Translations under genes and position numbers: made by a program
The notes under the pieces: model-generated
Database searches by the model: none
Seen by the model: only the letters and a program-made list of their open reading frames with translations
What the model was told of the DNA's origin: nothing
NCBI GenBank assembly: GCA_946405515.1
Contig: CAMJHM010000010.1
Location: 1-49,724, forward strand
Source: an uncultured Fibrobacter sp.
GTDB taxonomy: Bacteria > Fibrobacterota > Fibrobacteria > Fibrobacterales > Fibrobacteraceae
Length of the DNA stretch: 49,724 bases
Direction of reading: 5' to 3'
Shown: one piece after another, positions 40,652 to 48,888 of the stretch
Position numbering within the stretch: position 1 is the first letter of the stretch
How the letters are laid out: each line of letters opens with the position of its first letter

Positions 40652-40657
40652 AATCTA
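40652..40657 (-). promoter_or_regulatory. TAGATT(TG) -10 element 6 bases before the PorV-like ATG
   Basis: On the minus strand TAGATTTG fits the TAnnTTTG pattern exactly. The hexamer ends 6 bases before the ATG at 40645, so a leaderless mRNA is expected. GAGG is present, but only 1 base from the ATG, too close to act as a ribosome binding site. Confidence 0.5.
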
Positions 40658-40709
40658 GAAAAATCCATAAAAGCGAATGGGCTTAAAATGCATTTTTTTG
40701 CCTTTTGCC

Positions 40710-40738
40710 TTTACAAAATAGGCGTTTTTTAGTATATT
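40710..40738 (+). promoter_or_regulatory. Promoter of tRNA-Lys
   Basis: TTTACA (40710-40715), a 17-base spacer, then TATATT (40733-40738) continuing as TATATTTG. Transcription would start about 4 bases before the mature tRNA. Confidence 0.75.
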
Positions 40739-40748
40739 TGGTTCGCTC

Positions 40749-40821
40749 GGGCTATTAGCTCAGTTGGTAGAGCAACGCCCTTTTAAGGCGTGGGTCGAAG
40801 GTTCGAGCCCTTCATAGCTCA
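40749..40821 (+). tRNA. tRNA-Lys (anticodon TTT)
   Basis: 73 bases fold into a full cloverleaf: acceptor GGGCTAT/ATAGCTC with one G-T pair, D arm GCTC-AGTTGGTA-GAGC, anticodon stem CGCCC/GGGCG-like with loop CTTTTAA giving anticodon TTT, and T arm GAAGG-TTCGAGC-CCTTC. Discriminator A; the CCA end is not encoded. Only one tRNA is seen here, with its own promoter and terminator. Confidence 0.97.
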
Positions 40822-40822
40822 G

Positions 40823-40855
40823 AAAACCGGCTCCGAAGTCTCGGGGCCGGTTTTT
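40823..40855 (+). terminator. Rho-independent terminator after tRNA-Lys
   Basis: CCGGCTCCGA (40827-40836) pairs with TCGGGGCCGG (40841-40850) around AGTC, with A4 before and T5 after, extending the stem. It ends 14 bases before the mfd start. Confidence 0.92.
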
Positions 40856-40868
40856 ATTTTGGTCTTTT

Positions 40869-43800
40869 ATGGAAACTTTATCGGAATTTCTTCAGGAGTC
40901 GGCTAGCGGGTCCATTGCGCTTTTTGATGGCGTGGATTCCGGTTCGCTGCATGTGTGCGGGGCGAGCGTTCCCATGCTTGCCATGGCGGTTGCAAGCCGT
41001 TTCCTGAAGTGCCCGGAGCCTGTACTCGTCGTCGCGAAGGACTACCGGAGCGCCGAGGTCTGGGTCGAGAACCTTGAAAGCCTCGTGGGCGAGGATTTTG
41101 TCCGATTTTTCCCTTCTCTTGGGCTCAAACCTTACGAGTCCAAGGTCCCGTTCGAGGGCGTGCTCGAAGAACGCCTCAAGTTTTTCCGCGATATTGGCCG
41201 TAACGACCGCCCGTTTGTCGTCGTTTGCCCCCTAGATGCCCTGCTTGCGAAACTCCCGAAGCCGGGAACCGTGCTGGAAAACGTTTTCCGCATAAAGGTG
41301 GGGGATGTTTTTGAACCCTCCAAGCTCAGGCCGTGGTTCCTGGATCATGGGTTCATCGAACAGCCCGTGGTGAGCGGAGTGGGCGAGTTCTCCATCCGCG
41401 GCTGCATCGTGGACGTGAACTGCCTTTTGTACCCGCACCCCATCCGTATCGAGTTCTTCGGCGACGAGGTGGAATCCATCCGCTCCTTCGACATCTTCAG
41501 CCAGCGCTCTGTAGAAGAGAAAAAGTTTGTTGACCTGTTCCCGATGGGTGAATTCACGATTCCGGAACGCGAAGCGGCCCTGATGGGGGATGCCGTACAC
41601 GACATCTGGTGGCGTAGGGACCGTTACCAGCCACTCACGTCGAGCCTTTTGGATTATTTGCCTCGCGCAGCGCTTGTGTTCGAGGAACTTTCCGTGCTTT
41701 CGGAGACGGCGAGCAAGATGTACCTTGCTTACGAGGCCGCCTACGAGGGCGCACGCGGCCTCGTGGCCGAGATTTCTCCCCCGAATGCGTTCTGGTTCAA
41801 GATGGGCGAACTTTCTGCGAATTTCGCCCTGCGCCCGTGCCTCGATATGACCAACGTCGAGGCCGATGCGTCAAACTGGTTCAAGGTCAATCTCAAAAAG
41901 CAGGACTTTTCCTCGACCGGGACCGACGCCGTTGCAAAAGAAATCGAAGATTTTTACGCCCGTGGTGGGCGGGTCTACGTGGTCGCACCGACGCAAGGCG
42001 GTCTGACTCGCCTAGAACATTATTTCGAGGACCTTCCCATCGAAGGTTACTTTGTCGGCAACATCTCGGAAGGTTTCTGGCTCGAAGACGACAAGGTCGC
42101 CTTCTTGACCGAAACGCGAATTTTCAACCGCCACCCCAACAAGGCCCGCAAACGCAAGATTGCAAGCTCCGTCTCTGGTGCCTTGATGGTGGAATCGCTG
42201 AACCGCGGGGATTTTGTTGCCCACGAGGACCACGGCATCGGCCGTTACCTGGGGCTTGTCCGCGTCGAGGTGAATGGTGGCCTTGTAGACTGTGCGCTGC
42301 TCGAATACGAGGGCGGCGACCGCCTCAAGTTCCCCGTGGCAGACCTCCAGAAAATAGAGAAGGTCGATTCCCCGCAAGATAACCCGCTCAAACTAGACCG
42401 CTTGGGTTCCAAGAATTGGGAAAACAAGAAAAAGCGCATGAAGCAGAAGGTCGTGCAGATTGCGCGCGAACTTGTGGACCTTTATGCCCGCCGCGAACTC
42501 GTGGAAGGTTTCGGCTTCCCGCCCGATGGCAAGTTCCAGAAGGAATTCGAGGACGCTTTCGAGTACGAGCCCACTCCGGACCAGGTCAAGGCCACGGCCG
42601 ACATCAAACGCGACATGGAAGCCCGCAAGCCCATGGACCGCCTTATCTGCGGCGACGTCGGGTTCGGCAAGACGGAAGTTGCCATGCGCGCCGCTTTCAA
42701 GTGCATCCTCGCCAAAAAACAGGTGGCCGTCCTTGTGCCGACGACTATCCTTGCCGCCCAGCACTACGAAAATTTCTGCGACCGCTTTGCCGCTTTCCCT
42801 GCCGTGAACATCGCACTTGTCAACCGCTACAAGAGCCCCAAAGAGAAAAAGGAAATCATGAAGCGCGTGAGCGAGGGTAAAGTCGACATCGTCATCGGTA
42901 CGCATGCGCTGCTCTCTGCCAAGAACGAGTTCAAGGACCTGGGCCTACTCATCATCGACGAGGAACAGAAGTTCGGCGTGAAGCAAAAGGAAAAACTGCG
43001 TGAACTGCGTCTCGCCGTCGACACGCTCAGCATGAGCGCCACCCCGATTCCGCGCTCGCTTCACCTGAGCATGACTGGCGTCCGCGATATCTCGCTCATT
43101 AACACGCCTCCCGTGAACCGCCTGCCCGTCGAGACCGTCCTTTTAAAGCGCGACGATGAAGTTATCAAAAATGCCATCCTCGATGAACTGGCCCGTGGCG
43201 GACAAGTGTTCATCGTGAACGACCGCGTGCAGACGATTTATACGTTGGCCGAAGAAATCGAGGCCCTGGTGCCGCAGGCCCGCATCGCTGTCGCGCACGG
43301 CCAGATGGACGACCACGACCTGGAACGTGTGATGGATGCCTTCCTCAGCCGCAAGTTCGATGTTCTCGTGAGCACGAGCATCATCGAGTCCGGCCTCGAC
43401 GTGCCCAACGCGAACACGATTATCATTGTCAATGCGCACCATTTCGGCATCAGCCAGCTGTACCAGATGCGCGGCCGCGTCGGGCGCAGCAGCGTGCTCG
43501 CGAAGGCTTTGCTCGTCATCCCTGCCCGCGGCGAGATTTCGCAGGAATCCATGACCCGCCTAAAGGCCCTCGAGCAGTTCACCGACCTTGGCAGCGGTTA
43601 CCAGCTCGCCATGCGAGACCTCGAAATTCGTGGAGCCGGCAATCTTTTGGGCCAGGAACAGCACGGCTTTATCGCCGAAGTCGGTTTCGAGACGTATGTC
43701 CGTTTGGTCAAGGAGGCCGTCGAGGCCCTTCGCGGCGGGAGCCCGCTCGACAAGCCCATCCAGCCACGCGTGGAACTGGGCGTGGATGCATTCCTCCCCG

Positions 43801-44225
43801 AAGACTACATCCAGGATGGGCTTACGCGTATCTCGCTTTACCAGCGCATCTCGCGCACCCGTTCCACTGCCGAAGTCGACAGCATCTCGCAAGAACTTGT
43901 GGACCGCTTCGGCCCGCTGCCCGCCGCAACAAAAATGCTTTTGGCCGTCACCGAAATCGGGCTTTTGGCTGGACGCCTGCGCATTCAGGGCTTGGTGCAG
44001 CGCAAGGGAATGCTCGCTGCGACATTCGCGGAGTTCCCGCCTCCCGACTTGCGTGTTGTTTCGGAGATGACTTCGCTTTGCCCGTTCCCCATCCGCATTC
44101 TTGGCAGCACGCCTATGCAGGCTGTCATCGAACTCGGTAACGGCACGCCCAATATCTACGCCGAAAAGACGCTCGAAGCGTTCCGCGCTTTTGCCGCTAT
44201 CGAGACGACTCCCGCTAAACTCTAA
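40869..44225 (+). CDS. mfd: Transcription-repair coupling factor
   Basis: DNA translocase that removes RNA polymerase stalled at lesions and recruits UvrA. 1118 residues, near the family norm. Order: UvrB-like N-terminal domains (to about 330), RNA-polymerase-interacting CarD-like domain ('[16 protein letters not shown]...[13 protein letters not shown]', about 445-500), and RecG-like translocase. The translocase has Walker A '[11 protein letters not shown]' (about 594-604), 'IIDEEQKFG' (about 693), 'SATPIPRSL', 'QMRGRVGRS' (about 865) and the TRG motif '[22 protein letters not shown]'. A C-terminal UvrA-binding domain follows. It follows the tRNA terminator closely, with no Shine-Dalgarno. 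Its 3' end overlaps the convergent TatD gene by 11 bases. Confidence 0.97.
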   Translation: METLSEFLQESASGSIALFDGVDSGSLHVCGASVPMLAMAVASRFLKCPEPVLVVAKDYRSAEVWVENLESLVGEDFVRFFPSLGLKPYESKVPFEGVLEERLKFFRDIGRNDRPFVVVCPLDALLAKLPKPGTVLENVFRIKVGDVFEPSKLRPWFLDHGFIEQPVVSGVGEFSIRGCIVDVNCLLYPHPIRIEFFGDEVESIRSFDIFSQRSVEEKKFVDLFPMGEFTIPEREAALMGDAVHDIWWRRDRYQPLTSSLLDYLPRAALVFEELSVLSETASKMYLAYEAAYEGARGLVAEISPPNAFWFKMGELSANFALRPCLDMTNVEADASNWFKVNLKKQDFSSTGTDAVAKEIEDFYARGGRVYVVAPTQGGLTRLEHYFEDLPIEGYFVGNISEGFWLEDDKVAFLTETRIFNRHPNKARKRKIASSVSGALMVESLNRGDFVAHEDHGIGRYLGLVRVEVNGGLVDCALLEYEGGDRLKFPVADLQKIEKVDSPQDNPLKLDRLGSKNWENKKKRMKQKVVQIARELVDLYARRELVEGFGFPPDGKFQKEFEDAFEYEPTPDQVKATADIKRDMEARKPMDRLICGDVGFGKTEVAMRAAFKCILAKKQVAVLVPTTILAAQHYENFCDRFAAFPAVNIALVNRYKSPKEKKEIMKRVSEGKVDIVIGTHALLSAKNEFKDLGLLIIDEEQKFGVKQKEKLRELRLAVDTLSMSATPIPRSLHLSMTGVRDISLINTPPVNRLPVETVLLKRDDEVIKNAILDELARGGQVFIVNDRVQTIYTLAEEIEALVPQARIAVAHGQMDDHDLERVMDAFLSRKFDVLVSTSIIESGLDVPNANTIIIVNAHHFGISQLYQMRGRVGRSSVLAKALLVIPARGEISQESMTRLKALEQFTDLGSGYQLAMRDLEIRGAGNLLGQEQHGFIAEVGFETYVRLVKEAVEALRGGSPLDKPIQPRVELGVDAFLPEDYIQDGLTRISLYQRISRTRSTAEVDSISQELVDRFGPLPAATKMLLAVTEIGLLAGRLRIQGLVQRKGMLAATFAEFPPPDLRVVSEMTSLCPFPIRILGSTPMQAVIELGNGTPNIYAEKTLEAFRAFAAIETTPAKL

Positions 44226-44970
44226 GATTTTCCCAAAGGGATTTCGCCGCAAGCCAGCGCTCCTTGAGCGTTTGGACGGTTTGTTCCACGCTGTTTTCCG
44301 CCGTAGCGTTGCCCGCGAATGTCGTCTCATCGGCGTCGGTCTCGAACCGCACGCTTTCCGCCGGAATCAGGGGAATGGCCGCGAGCGTCGACTTTTTCTT
44401 GAAACTGTCTGCATGCAAGCTGAAAATCGCCCCCATCGGGAGGGCCGCCCGCACGATACCCGCATCGCCGCCAAACCGGTGGAAAACAGGTCTTGGTACA
44501 GGTTTTGCCGAACTTGAAACCCCTGCCACTTCTGAAAATTTTGCCGCTTTGAGCAATGCGACAACCCTGCCATAGTCACCTACGCAGTGGATTTGCAGGT
44601 CTCGGCCTAACTCCTTTGCAAGTTCAATTTGCCTTTTGAACACAGCCTCCTGCACACCGTTCTCGCCGTATCCCGGGTAGCGCTTGTCCAGCCCGCATTC
44701 ACCGACGGATGCAACCCCATCTGTCTCTAGATAACTCCTGAGTTGTTCAAAATCGGCATCGGACACCTGGGTCGCTATCATGGGGTGTATCCCGTAAGAC
44801 GTTTTGAACGGCTTATTTTCTGTAGAAAAATCCTTTTTCAGGTTGGCAGTACTTTCCCATTCCCACGGCTCGCAAGCGATGGCGATAAAGTCGAAATCCC
44901 CGCTATAAAGCAATTGCGTCAGTTGCTTTGGGTGGGGGAGCCGTGCTAAATGAATGTGAAAATCGAGCAT
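44215..44970 (-). CDS. TatD family metal-dependent hydrolase
   Basis: 251 residues, TIM-barrel amidohydrolase of the TatD DNase family. Metal ligands are visible in order: His5 and His7 (DFHIHL), Glu91 (SVGECGLD), His128 (QIHCVG), His164 (VFHRFGG) and Asp212 (ETDADE). Members are 3'-5' exonucleases or related hydrolases. The start lacks a Shine-Dalgarno; TATTTT lies 8 bases upstream on the minus strand. It converges with mfd, sharing 11 bases at the 3' ends. Confidence 0.85.
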   Translation of the reverse strand: MLDFHIHLARLPHPKQLTQLLYSGDFDFIAIACEPWEWESTANLKKDFSTENKPFKTSYGIHPMIATQVSDADFEQLRSYLETDGVASVGECGLDKRYPGYGENGVQEAVFKRQIELAKELGRDLQIHCVGDYGRVVALLKAAKFSEVAGVSSSAKPVPRPVFHRFGGDAGIVRAALPMGAIFSLHADSFKKKSTLAAIPLIPAESVRFETDADETTFAGNATAENSVEQTVQTLKERWLAAKSLWENLRV

Positions 44971-45044
44971 GATAGCTTAAAATACATAGAAAACTTGGAT
45001 AATTAAAAATAATTGCTTGTTTTTTGAATCAAAAAAGCCTAGTT

Positions 45045-45074
45045 TAAACTTGTTGGTTCGCCAACCTAGGTTTA
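45045..45074 (+). other. Leader hairpin with TTCG tetraloop
   Basis: GTTGG-TTCG-CCAAC (45052-45065) is a perfect 5-bp stem closed by a UUCG-type loop. TAAAC (45045-45049) and GTTTA (45070-45074) add an outer stem across an internal loop. It lies 28 bases before the ATG at 45103 and may structure that transcript's 5' leader. Confidence 0.4.
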
Positions 45075-45102
45075 TTCCGACCACATCATTAAAGGAGTCG
45101 CT

Positions 45103-45300
45103 ATGCGCGATTTGCTAGAAAAAGCTTTGAATAAAGGTTTGTCCGTCTGTTTTACATCTGAAAACGGCTTTGATGTAATACGAATTTCTTCCGGTAACGA
45201 CGTTGTCGCAAGTTGTAGCCTCGGCTCTACCAGCTTCCGTGCTTCTGTCGAGGAATCGCTTCAGGCGCTACTGCTAGATTTGGAACGTAAAGGCTTCTAA
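45103..45300 (+). CDS. Small hypothetical protein, 65 residues
   Basis: A 65-residue soluble protein with an excellent AAAGGAG 8 bases before the ATG and a terminator after it, so it is probably real. It has an N-terminal helix (MRDLLEKALNKG), beta strands (LSVCFTSENGFDVIRISSG, VVASCSLGSTSF) and a C-terminal helix (SVEESLQALLLDLERKGF). The shape suggests a small alpha-beta-beta-alpha domain. Not recognised. Its leader carries a hairpin. Confidence 0.6.
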   Translation: MRDLLEKALNKGLSVCFTSENGFDVIRISSGNDVVASCSLGSTSFRASVEESLQALLLDLERKGF

Positions 45301-45348
45301 TTACGGTTGTTGCTAAAACCTAAAACACTTTATTTGTAAAATAAAAAG

Positions 45349-45374
45349 AAGGCCCCCGATTGCTCGGGAGCCTT
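45349..45374. terminator. Bidirectional terminator between the 65-residue gene and the porin-like gene
   Basis: AAGGCCCCCGA pairs with TCGGGAGCCTT (one C-A mismatch) around TTGC. On the minus strand it is followed by TTCTTTTTATTTT, a good terminator for the gene at 45395-47008. Confidence 0.85.
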
Positions 45375-45394
45375 GTTTGTTTATACTCAAACGA

Positions 45395-47008
45395 TTAGTT
45401 GATTCGACCAATCAGGTTGCCGGAAAGGGCGAAGTCCCTGGTGCAGCCGAAGTTGTGGAAACCAGCGGACAGGCTGAAGCGGTCGGTGAAGGCCTTCTCG
45501 AGGTAGAGGGCACCGAGCACGTCCTTGATGTGCTTCGGGTTCTGGACTCCCCAGTATTCAGGATGATCCTGGCGGTCGCCGATGTATTCTGCTTCGAGGA
45601 TGATGCGGTCCACGACCTTCGTCTGGAACAGGAAACCGCCCGTCAGCGGGATAACCATGTCGTCGTCGCTAGAAATGTCGAGCAGTGCAGCTTCGGCAAA
45701 GACGCTCACGGCGTTCTTGACGAGCGGGAGGCTGGCCTTCAACGAAGTGTTGTGTTTGACCTTGGAGTCGGTGTCATACACCTTGTCGAAGAGGTTGCTG
45801 CGGTAGGCGAGCTGAATCTTCAGTTCGCTCAGGCCTTCGAGACCGTGGAAGTTGAAGGCAGCACGGAGGTCGCCGTTATCCAGGTTCACAGCTTGGCTGA
45901 TGAAGGCAAGGGTGAAGTCCAAGTTGTCTGTCGGGGAGATGCCGAACTGCAACTGGTTTTCGGACTTCTGGGTGGAAAGGAATCCAGCCAGGTAACCATC
46001 GATGTAACCACCGAAGTAGTCACCGTTCTTGTCGGTGTTGTCCCAACGACCGACCTTGAAGTTGAACAATTCGGTGCTCTGGTAGGCCCAAGCTTCGTCG
46101 AGGGAGAAGTAGTCGTCCAGAGTGCCGTTTTCGTTGTTGCGGAGGGCTTCTTGCTTGGCGTCCTTGCCACCGAAGTTTTCGTCCCTGAGGTCGCCCGGGT
46201 AGAAGGCAACGGCCAACTTGCCCTTGAAGTTCTCGCCTTCGGCGAGGATGGCGAAGTTGGCTTCGCCCTGCCATGTTTCAAGGTTGTCGTTGTTGTTGTC
46301 GTCTTCGCTATTCCAGAACACCTTTTCGGCGCTCAATTCGAAGTCAGCGAGAATGCCGAATTCGGCCTTGTCCGTCGAGATGACGGCGTTTTCAACCAAT
46401 TTTTTCTTTTTGCGGCGTTTTTTCTTCTTGGGCTGATCTTGCTGATCCGGAGCGGAGATAAATCCCTGTTCGTCGGTGTTTGCGGCAATTTCGGCTTCGG
46501 TCGGGGCGGCCTTTGCAGTGTCGCTTGCAGCGACTTCGGCTGCGGGTTCGGCCTTTGCGGAGTCTGCCGGTGCGGCTACGGGAGCTGCGGCAGCTTCTGC
46601 CGGCTTAGCTTCTTCGGCGGGAGCAGCCTTTGTTGTGTCAGCCGGTGCAGCGGCGGGAGCAGCAGCCTGTTCTGCAGGCTTTGCGGCTGCGGGCTTGGCC
46701 GGTTCTGCCTTCGCATCCTTGGCCGGAGCGGCGGGAGCGGCTGCGGGCTTGGCCGGTTCTGCCTTTGCGTCCTTGGCCGGTGCGGCAGGAGCGGCTGCAG
46801 GTGCTGCAGCGGGCTTGGCGGCTTCGGCAGCCGGTGCAGCCTTCGCGTCCTTTGCAGGTGCAGCAGCAGGAGCTGGCTTGGCCGGTGCAGCGGCGGGAGC
46901 GGCAGCAGCCGGAGCTGCTGCAGGTGCAGCATTAGCATTAGCAGCAGCCTGCGGTGCGGCAAACACGGATGCTGCCAGCATGCAGGATGCTAGGAAAATT
47001 TTCTTCAT
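45395..47008 (-). CDS. Outer-membrane porin-like protein with long Ala/Pro/Lys linker
   Basis: 537 residues from the ATG at 47008, which has AAAGGAG upstream. Order: signal peptide (1-18, cleavage after VFA), Ala/Pro/Lys/Glu-rich low-complexity region (about 19-175) including an 18-residue tandem repeat, a Lys/Arg cluster (194-203, ten basic residues), then a beta-barrel (about 205-537) of amphipathic strands rich in Asp/Asn turns ('VFWNSEDDNNNDN', 'FNFKVGRWDN'). The linker resembles TonB-type periplasm-spanning segments and may reach or bind the peptidoglycan. Barrel family not recognised. Likely abundant, with strong signals for start and stop. Confidence 0.65.
   Translation of the reverse strand: MKKIFLASCMLAASVFAAPQAAANANAAPAAAPAAAAPAAAPAKPAPAAAPAKDAKAAPAAEAAKPAAAPAAAPAAPAKDAKAEPAKPAAAPAAPAKDAKAEPAKPAAAKPAEQAAAPAAAPADTTKAAPAEEAKPAEAAAAPVAAPADSAKAEPAAEVAASDTAKAAPTEAEIAANTDEQGFISAPDQQDQPKKKKRRKKKKLVENAVISTDKAEFGILADFELSAEKVFWNSEDDNNNDNLETWQGEANFAILAEGENFKGKLAVAFYPGDLRDENFGGKDAKQEALRNNENGTLDDYFSLDEAWAYQSTELFNFKVGRWDNTDKNGDYFGGYIDGYLAGFLSTQKSENQLQFGISPTDNLDFTLAFISQAVNLDNGDLRAAFNFHGLEGLSELKIQLAYRSNLFDKVYDTDSKVKHNTSLKASLPLVKNAVSVFAEAALLDISSDDDMVIPLTGGFLFQTKVVDRIILEAEYIGDRQDHPEYWGVQNPKHIKDVLGALYLEKAFTDRFSLSAGFHNFGCTRDFALSGNLIGRIN
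46687..46794 (-). repeat. 54-bp tandem repeat inside the Ala/Pro/Lys linker
   Basis: Two 54-base units (46687-46740 and 46741-46794) differ at only a few third positions and encode the repeated peptide PAKDAKAEPAKPAAA. In-frame gain or loss of units would change linker length without breaking the gene. Confidence 0.75.
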
Positions 47009-47155
47009 GACACAATCTCCTTTTGTGGATGGCATTTTACGAATGTTCCAATTGTAAAATTCAATTAGAATTATAAAAATATTGTTACCAAGTAGGTTTA
47101 AAATATTACCTTTTTTTTGAAAATGGTGTGTTTTTTTGTTCGAAGAGGCGGAATT

Positions 47156-48208
47156 TTGAAAATTTTACTTGCAATTCTGGTCACATTGGGTTGTGCATGT
47201 TGTTTTGGACAAGAAACTTTGAATGTCTATAAGAAGAACGGCAGGGAAGTCGACGAAAGTAAACCTGTGGGTACACTTTCCATGTCGGACTGGATTACGG
47301 AATTGCCTATTCCGAAGGATTCGGTCAAACGTGTCCGTATAGAGAAAGAACGTCGCGAAGTTATTGGCAAGAACGGAAAGAAGAAAATCCAGAATGTGAC
47401 CAAGCGTTATATTTCCTGGCGTCCCCGCGATCCCAAGAACCCGCCGCCCTTTGTTCCCATTGATTGCAAACACGGAAAGGTGTTTGTGAAACGTGCTGAA
47501 CTCGCCCGATTCCTGCAAGAGGCGAAGGACCTCAGTGGCGAATATGCGTCTGCCACTGGCAGTGTCTTCTTGAGAAAGTCTCCGAACAATCCCAAGCGGT
47601 TCGACGTGATTATCCAGAACGGCCCTGTGACAGAACGTTCAGAAATCGAGATGGGTAATCTGGAAATCCAAGAGAGCAATGGGCATGCGCGGTTGTCCTA
47701 CCACGAAGAAGGTTGCAATATCGACATCGCTGTCAATAACCGCAAGGTGAAAGTCGCACAGCGCGGTTGTTATGAATACAATGTGGGCAAGTACAAACTC
47801 GAAGGCGAGTACCCCACATACAAAGGCAATGCCCGCAAAGTCGAAGTATTTGAAATGCCCGAGCAGAAGTTCAAGTTCAAGAAGTACTTCTGGTGCGGTA
47901 GCGGTTTTGACAGTTGCGAAAAGGTGAAGGACGACAACGGCGTTATCACTATCACCTGGAGCAAGGACGGCAACGGTTTTGTCGAACGCCAGGCAGGCGA
48001 GGAAGTCCACACTTATCGTCCGTTCGAGCACATGATTCCGCACAAACGCGATTACTACAAAGGTGAAAAGCCCATTGCCATCAAGACCAAGCGCACCGAC
48101 ATGAGTGGCGAGTGGATGATTTGGTATTTCTACCCGAAGGCCGAACGCCTCAAGATGGTCCGCGCCGGTATGCGTGAAGATATCGCCTACATGGAAATTT
48201 ACGAATGA
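47156..48208 (+). CDS. Exported protein of unknown function
   Basis: 350 residues if translation begins at the TTG at 47156, where a signal peptide (MKILLAILVTLGCACCFGQ) starts and GAGGCGGA lies upstream. An in-frame ATG at 47123 would add a basic extension before the same leader. The mature protein is basic and beta-rich; a Tyr-Lys-Lys start, 'PKDSVKRVRIEKERREVIGKNGKKK', paired cysteines (GCNIDIA, RGCYEY, FWCGSGFDSC) and a final 'WMIWYFYPKAERLKMV'. No family recognised. Its stop overlaps the PIN-domain gene by 4 bases. Confidence 0.6.
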   Translation: MKILLAILVTLGCACCFGQETLNVYKKNGREVDESKPVGTLSMSDWITELPIPKDSVKRVRIEKERREVIGKNGKKKIQNVTKRYISWRPRDPKNPPPFVPIDCKHGKVFVKRAELARFLQEAKDLSGEYASATGSVFLRKSPNNPKRFDVIIQNGPVTERSEIEMGNLEIQESNGHARLSYHEEGCNIDIAVNNRKVKVAQRGCYEYNVGKYKLEGEYPTYKGNARKVEVFEMPEQKFKFKKYFWCGSGFDSCEKVKDDNGVITITWSKDGNGFVERQAGEEVHTYRPFEHMIPHKRDYYKGEKPIAIKTKRTDMSGEWMIWYFYPKAERLKMVRAGMREDIAYMEIYE

Positions 48209-48654
48209 TAAATTCCATCGAGCAAAGCCGGATCCTGTTCCTTGATTCTGGGCCGCTGGTCCGGCTGTTGCAGATGCACCCGGACTTTTATCCGGCAGTG
48301 TCGGGCGTGCTTGACATGGTGTACGAGAAGAACATGCAAGTTCTGGTATCGTCCGTTACCTTGTTCGAGATTAGCCAGAAGGCGTTCGCTGCGAACGAGG
48401 GCGTGCTTGCCCGGCAGTACCGCGAGTTCTTCGAACATTCTGCGAACGTGAAGGTATGCCCGATAGATGCCGAAGTTTCTGTAAAGGCTGCCGAACTCTA
48501 TGCCGCTTCGCAGAAGACGAACCACAGGCTGACCGAGGCGGAGTCCCTGCGCCTTGCGACCGCGTTCGTGAACGGCGCCGACTGCATTCTTACGGAATGC
48601 GCAAACTTCCGTGACGCAACCGATGCCCTCGTCGTGACACTCGACGAAGTCTAG
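48205..48654 (+). CDS. PIN-domain protein, orphan VapC-like
   Basis: 149 residues of PIN-like ribonuclease fold. Asp14 (LFLDSGPLVRLL) and Glu55 (SSVTLFEIS) match the first two acidic sites. The third site is Glu instead of Asp (EAESLRLATA). The fourth, normally T-x-D, reads LTECANF, with Cys in place of Asp. Family toxins cut RNA and are usually paired with a small antitoxin just upstream; here the upstream gene is a 350-residue exported protein overlapping by 4 bases, so no normal antitoxin is visible. Activity is uncertain. Confidence 0.7.
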   Translation: MINSIEQSRILFLDSGPLVRLLQMHPDFYPAVSGVLDMVYEKNMQVLVSSVTLFEISQKAFAANEGVLARQYREFFEHSANVKVCPIDAEVSVKAAELYAASQKTNHRLTEAESLRLATAFVNGADCILTECANFRDATDALVVTLDEV

Positions 48655-48750
48655 CATATTCTTAACCAATATTCACTTACATTTATAAGTTCAAAACGAT
48701 AATATTCAAGTTATAGAATTGTATTTTTAGAAAAGTGATTGGGGGAAAAT

Positions 48751-48888
48751 ATGATTAAGTTTTTGCACATTTTTTGTTGTGTGGCTTTATTTGCCATGCT
48801 GTCCGTTGGCTGTTCCGATGAAAAAAAAGAAACACAGAATTTGCCGCAGACAGAACAATCTGCCCCCCCCCAAAGGGGAAGTTTGTAA
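48751..48888 (+). CDS. Lipoprotein leader fragment ending at a C9 tract
   Basis: A 45-residue frame with GGGGGA before the ATG. It has a hydrophobic leader, lipobox LSVGC with Cys21, and a short polar tail (SDEKKETQNLPQTEQSAPP), then runs out of frame as QRGSL and stops. The tail contains nine C (48863-48871). With ten C the frame reads APPPKGKFVM and continues into the next gene, giving one 254-residue lipoprotein. Too short to be useful alone, so it is most likely the detached export signal of the downstream protein. Confidence 0.6.
   Translation: MIKFLHIFCCVALFAMLSVGCSDEKKETQNLPQTEQSAPPQRGSL
48863..48871. repeat. C9 homopolymer tract
   Basis: Nine consecutive C at the point where the lipoprotein leader and the Cys-rich protein lose a common frame. 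Poly-C tracts of this length are typical slipped-strand sites in bacteria; they are also common places for sequencing error. Confidence 0.8.

Noticed and set aside
45377-46993. 538-codon open frame opposite the porin-like gene
   Set aside because: Its Gly/Cys/Ser-rich part is the reverse reading of Ala/Pro repeats. The minus-strand gene has the signal peptide, AAAGGAG and terminator.
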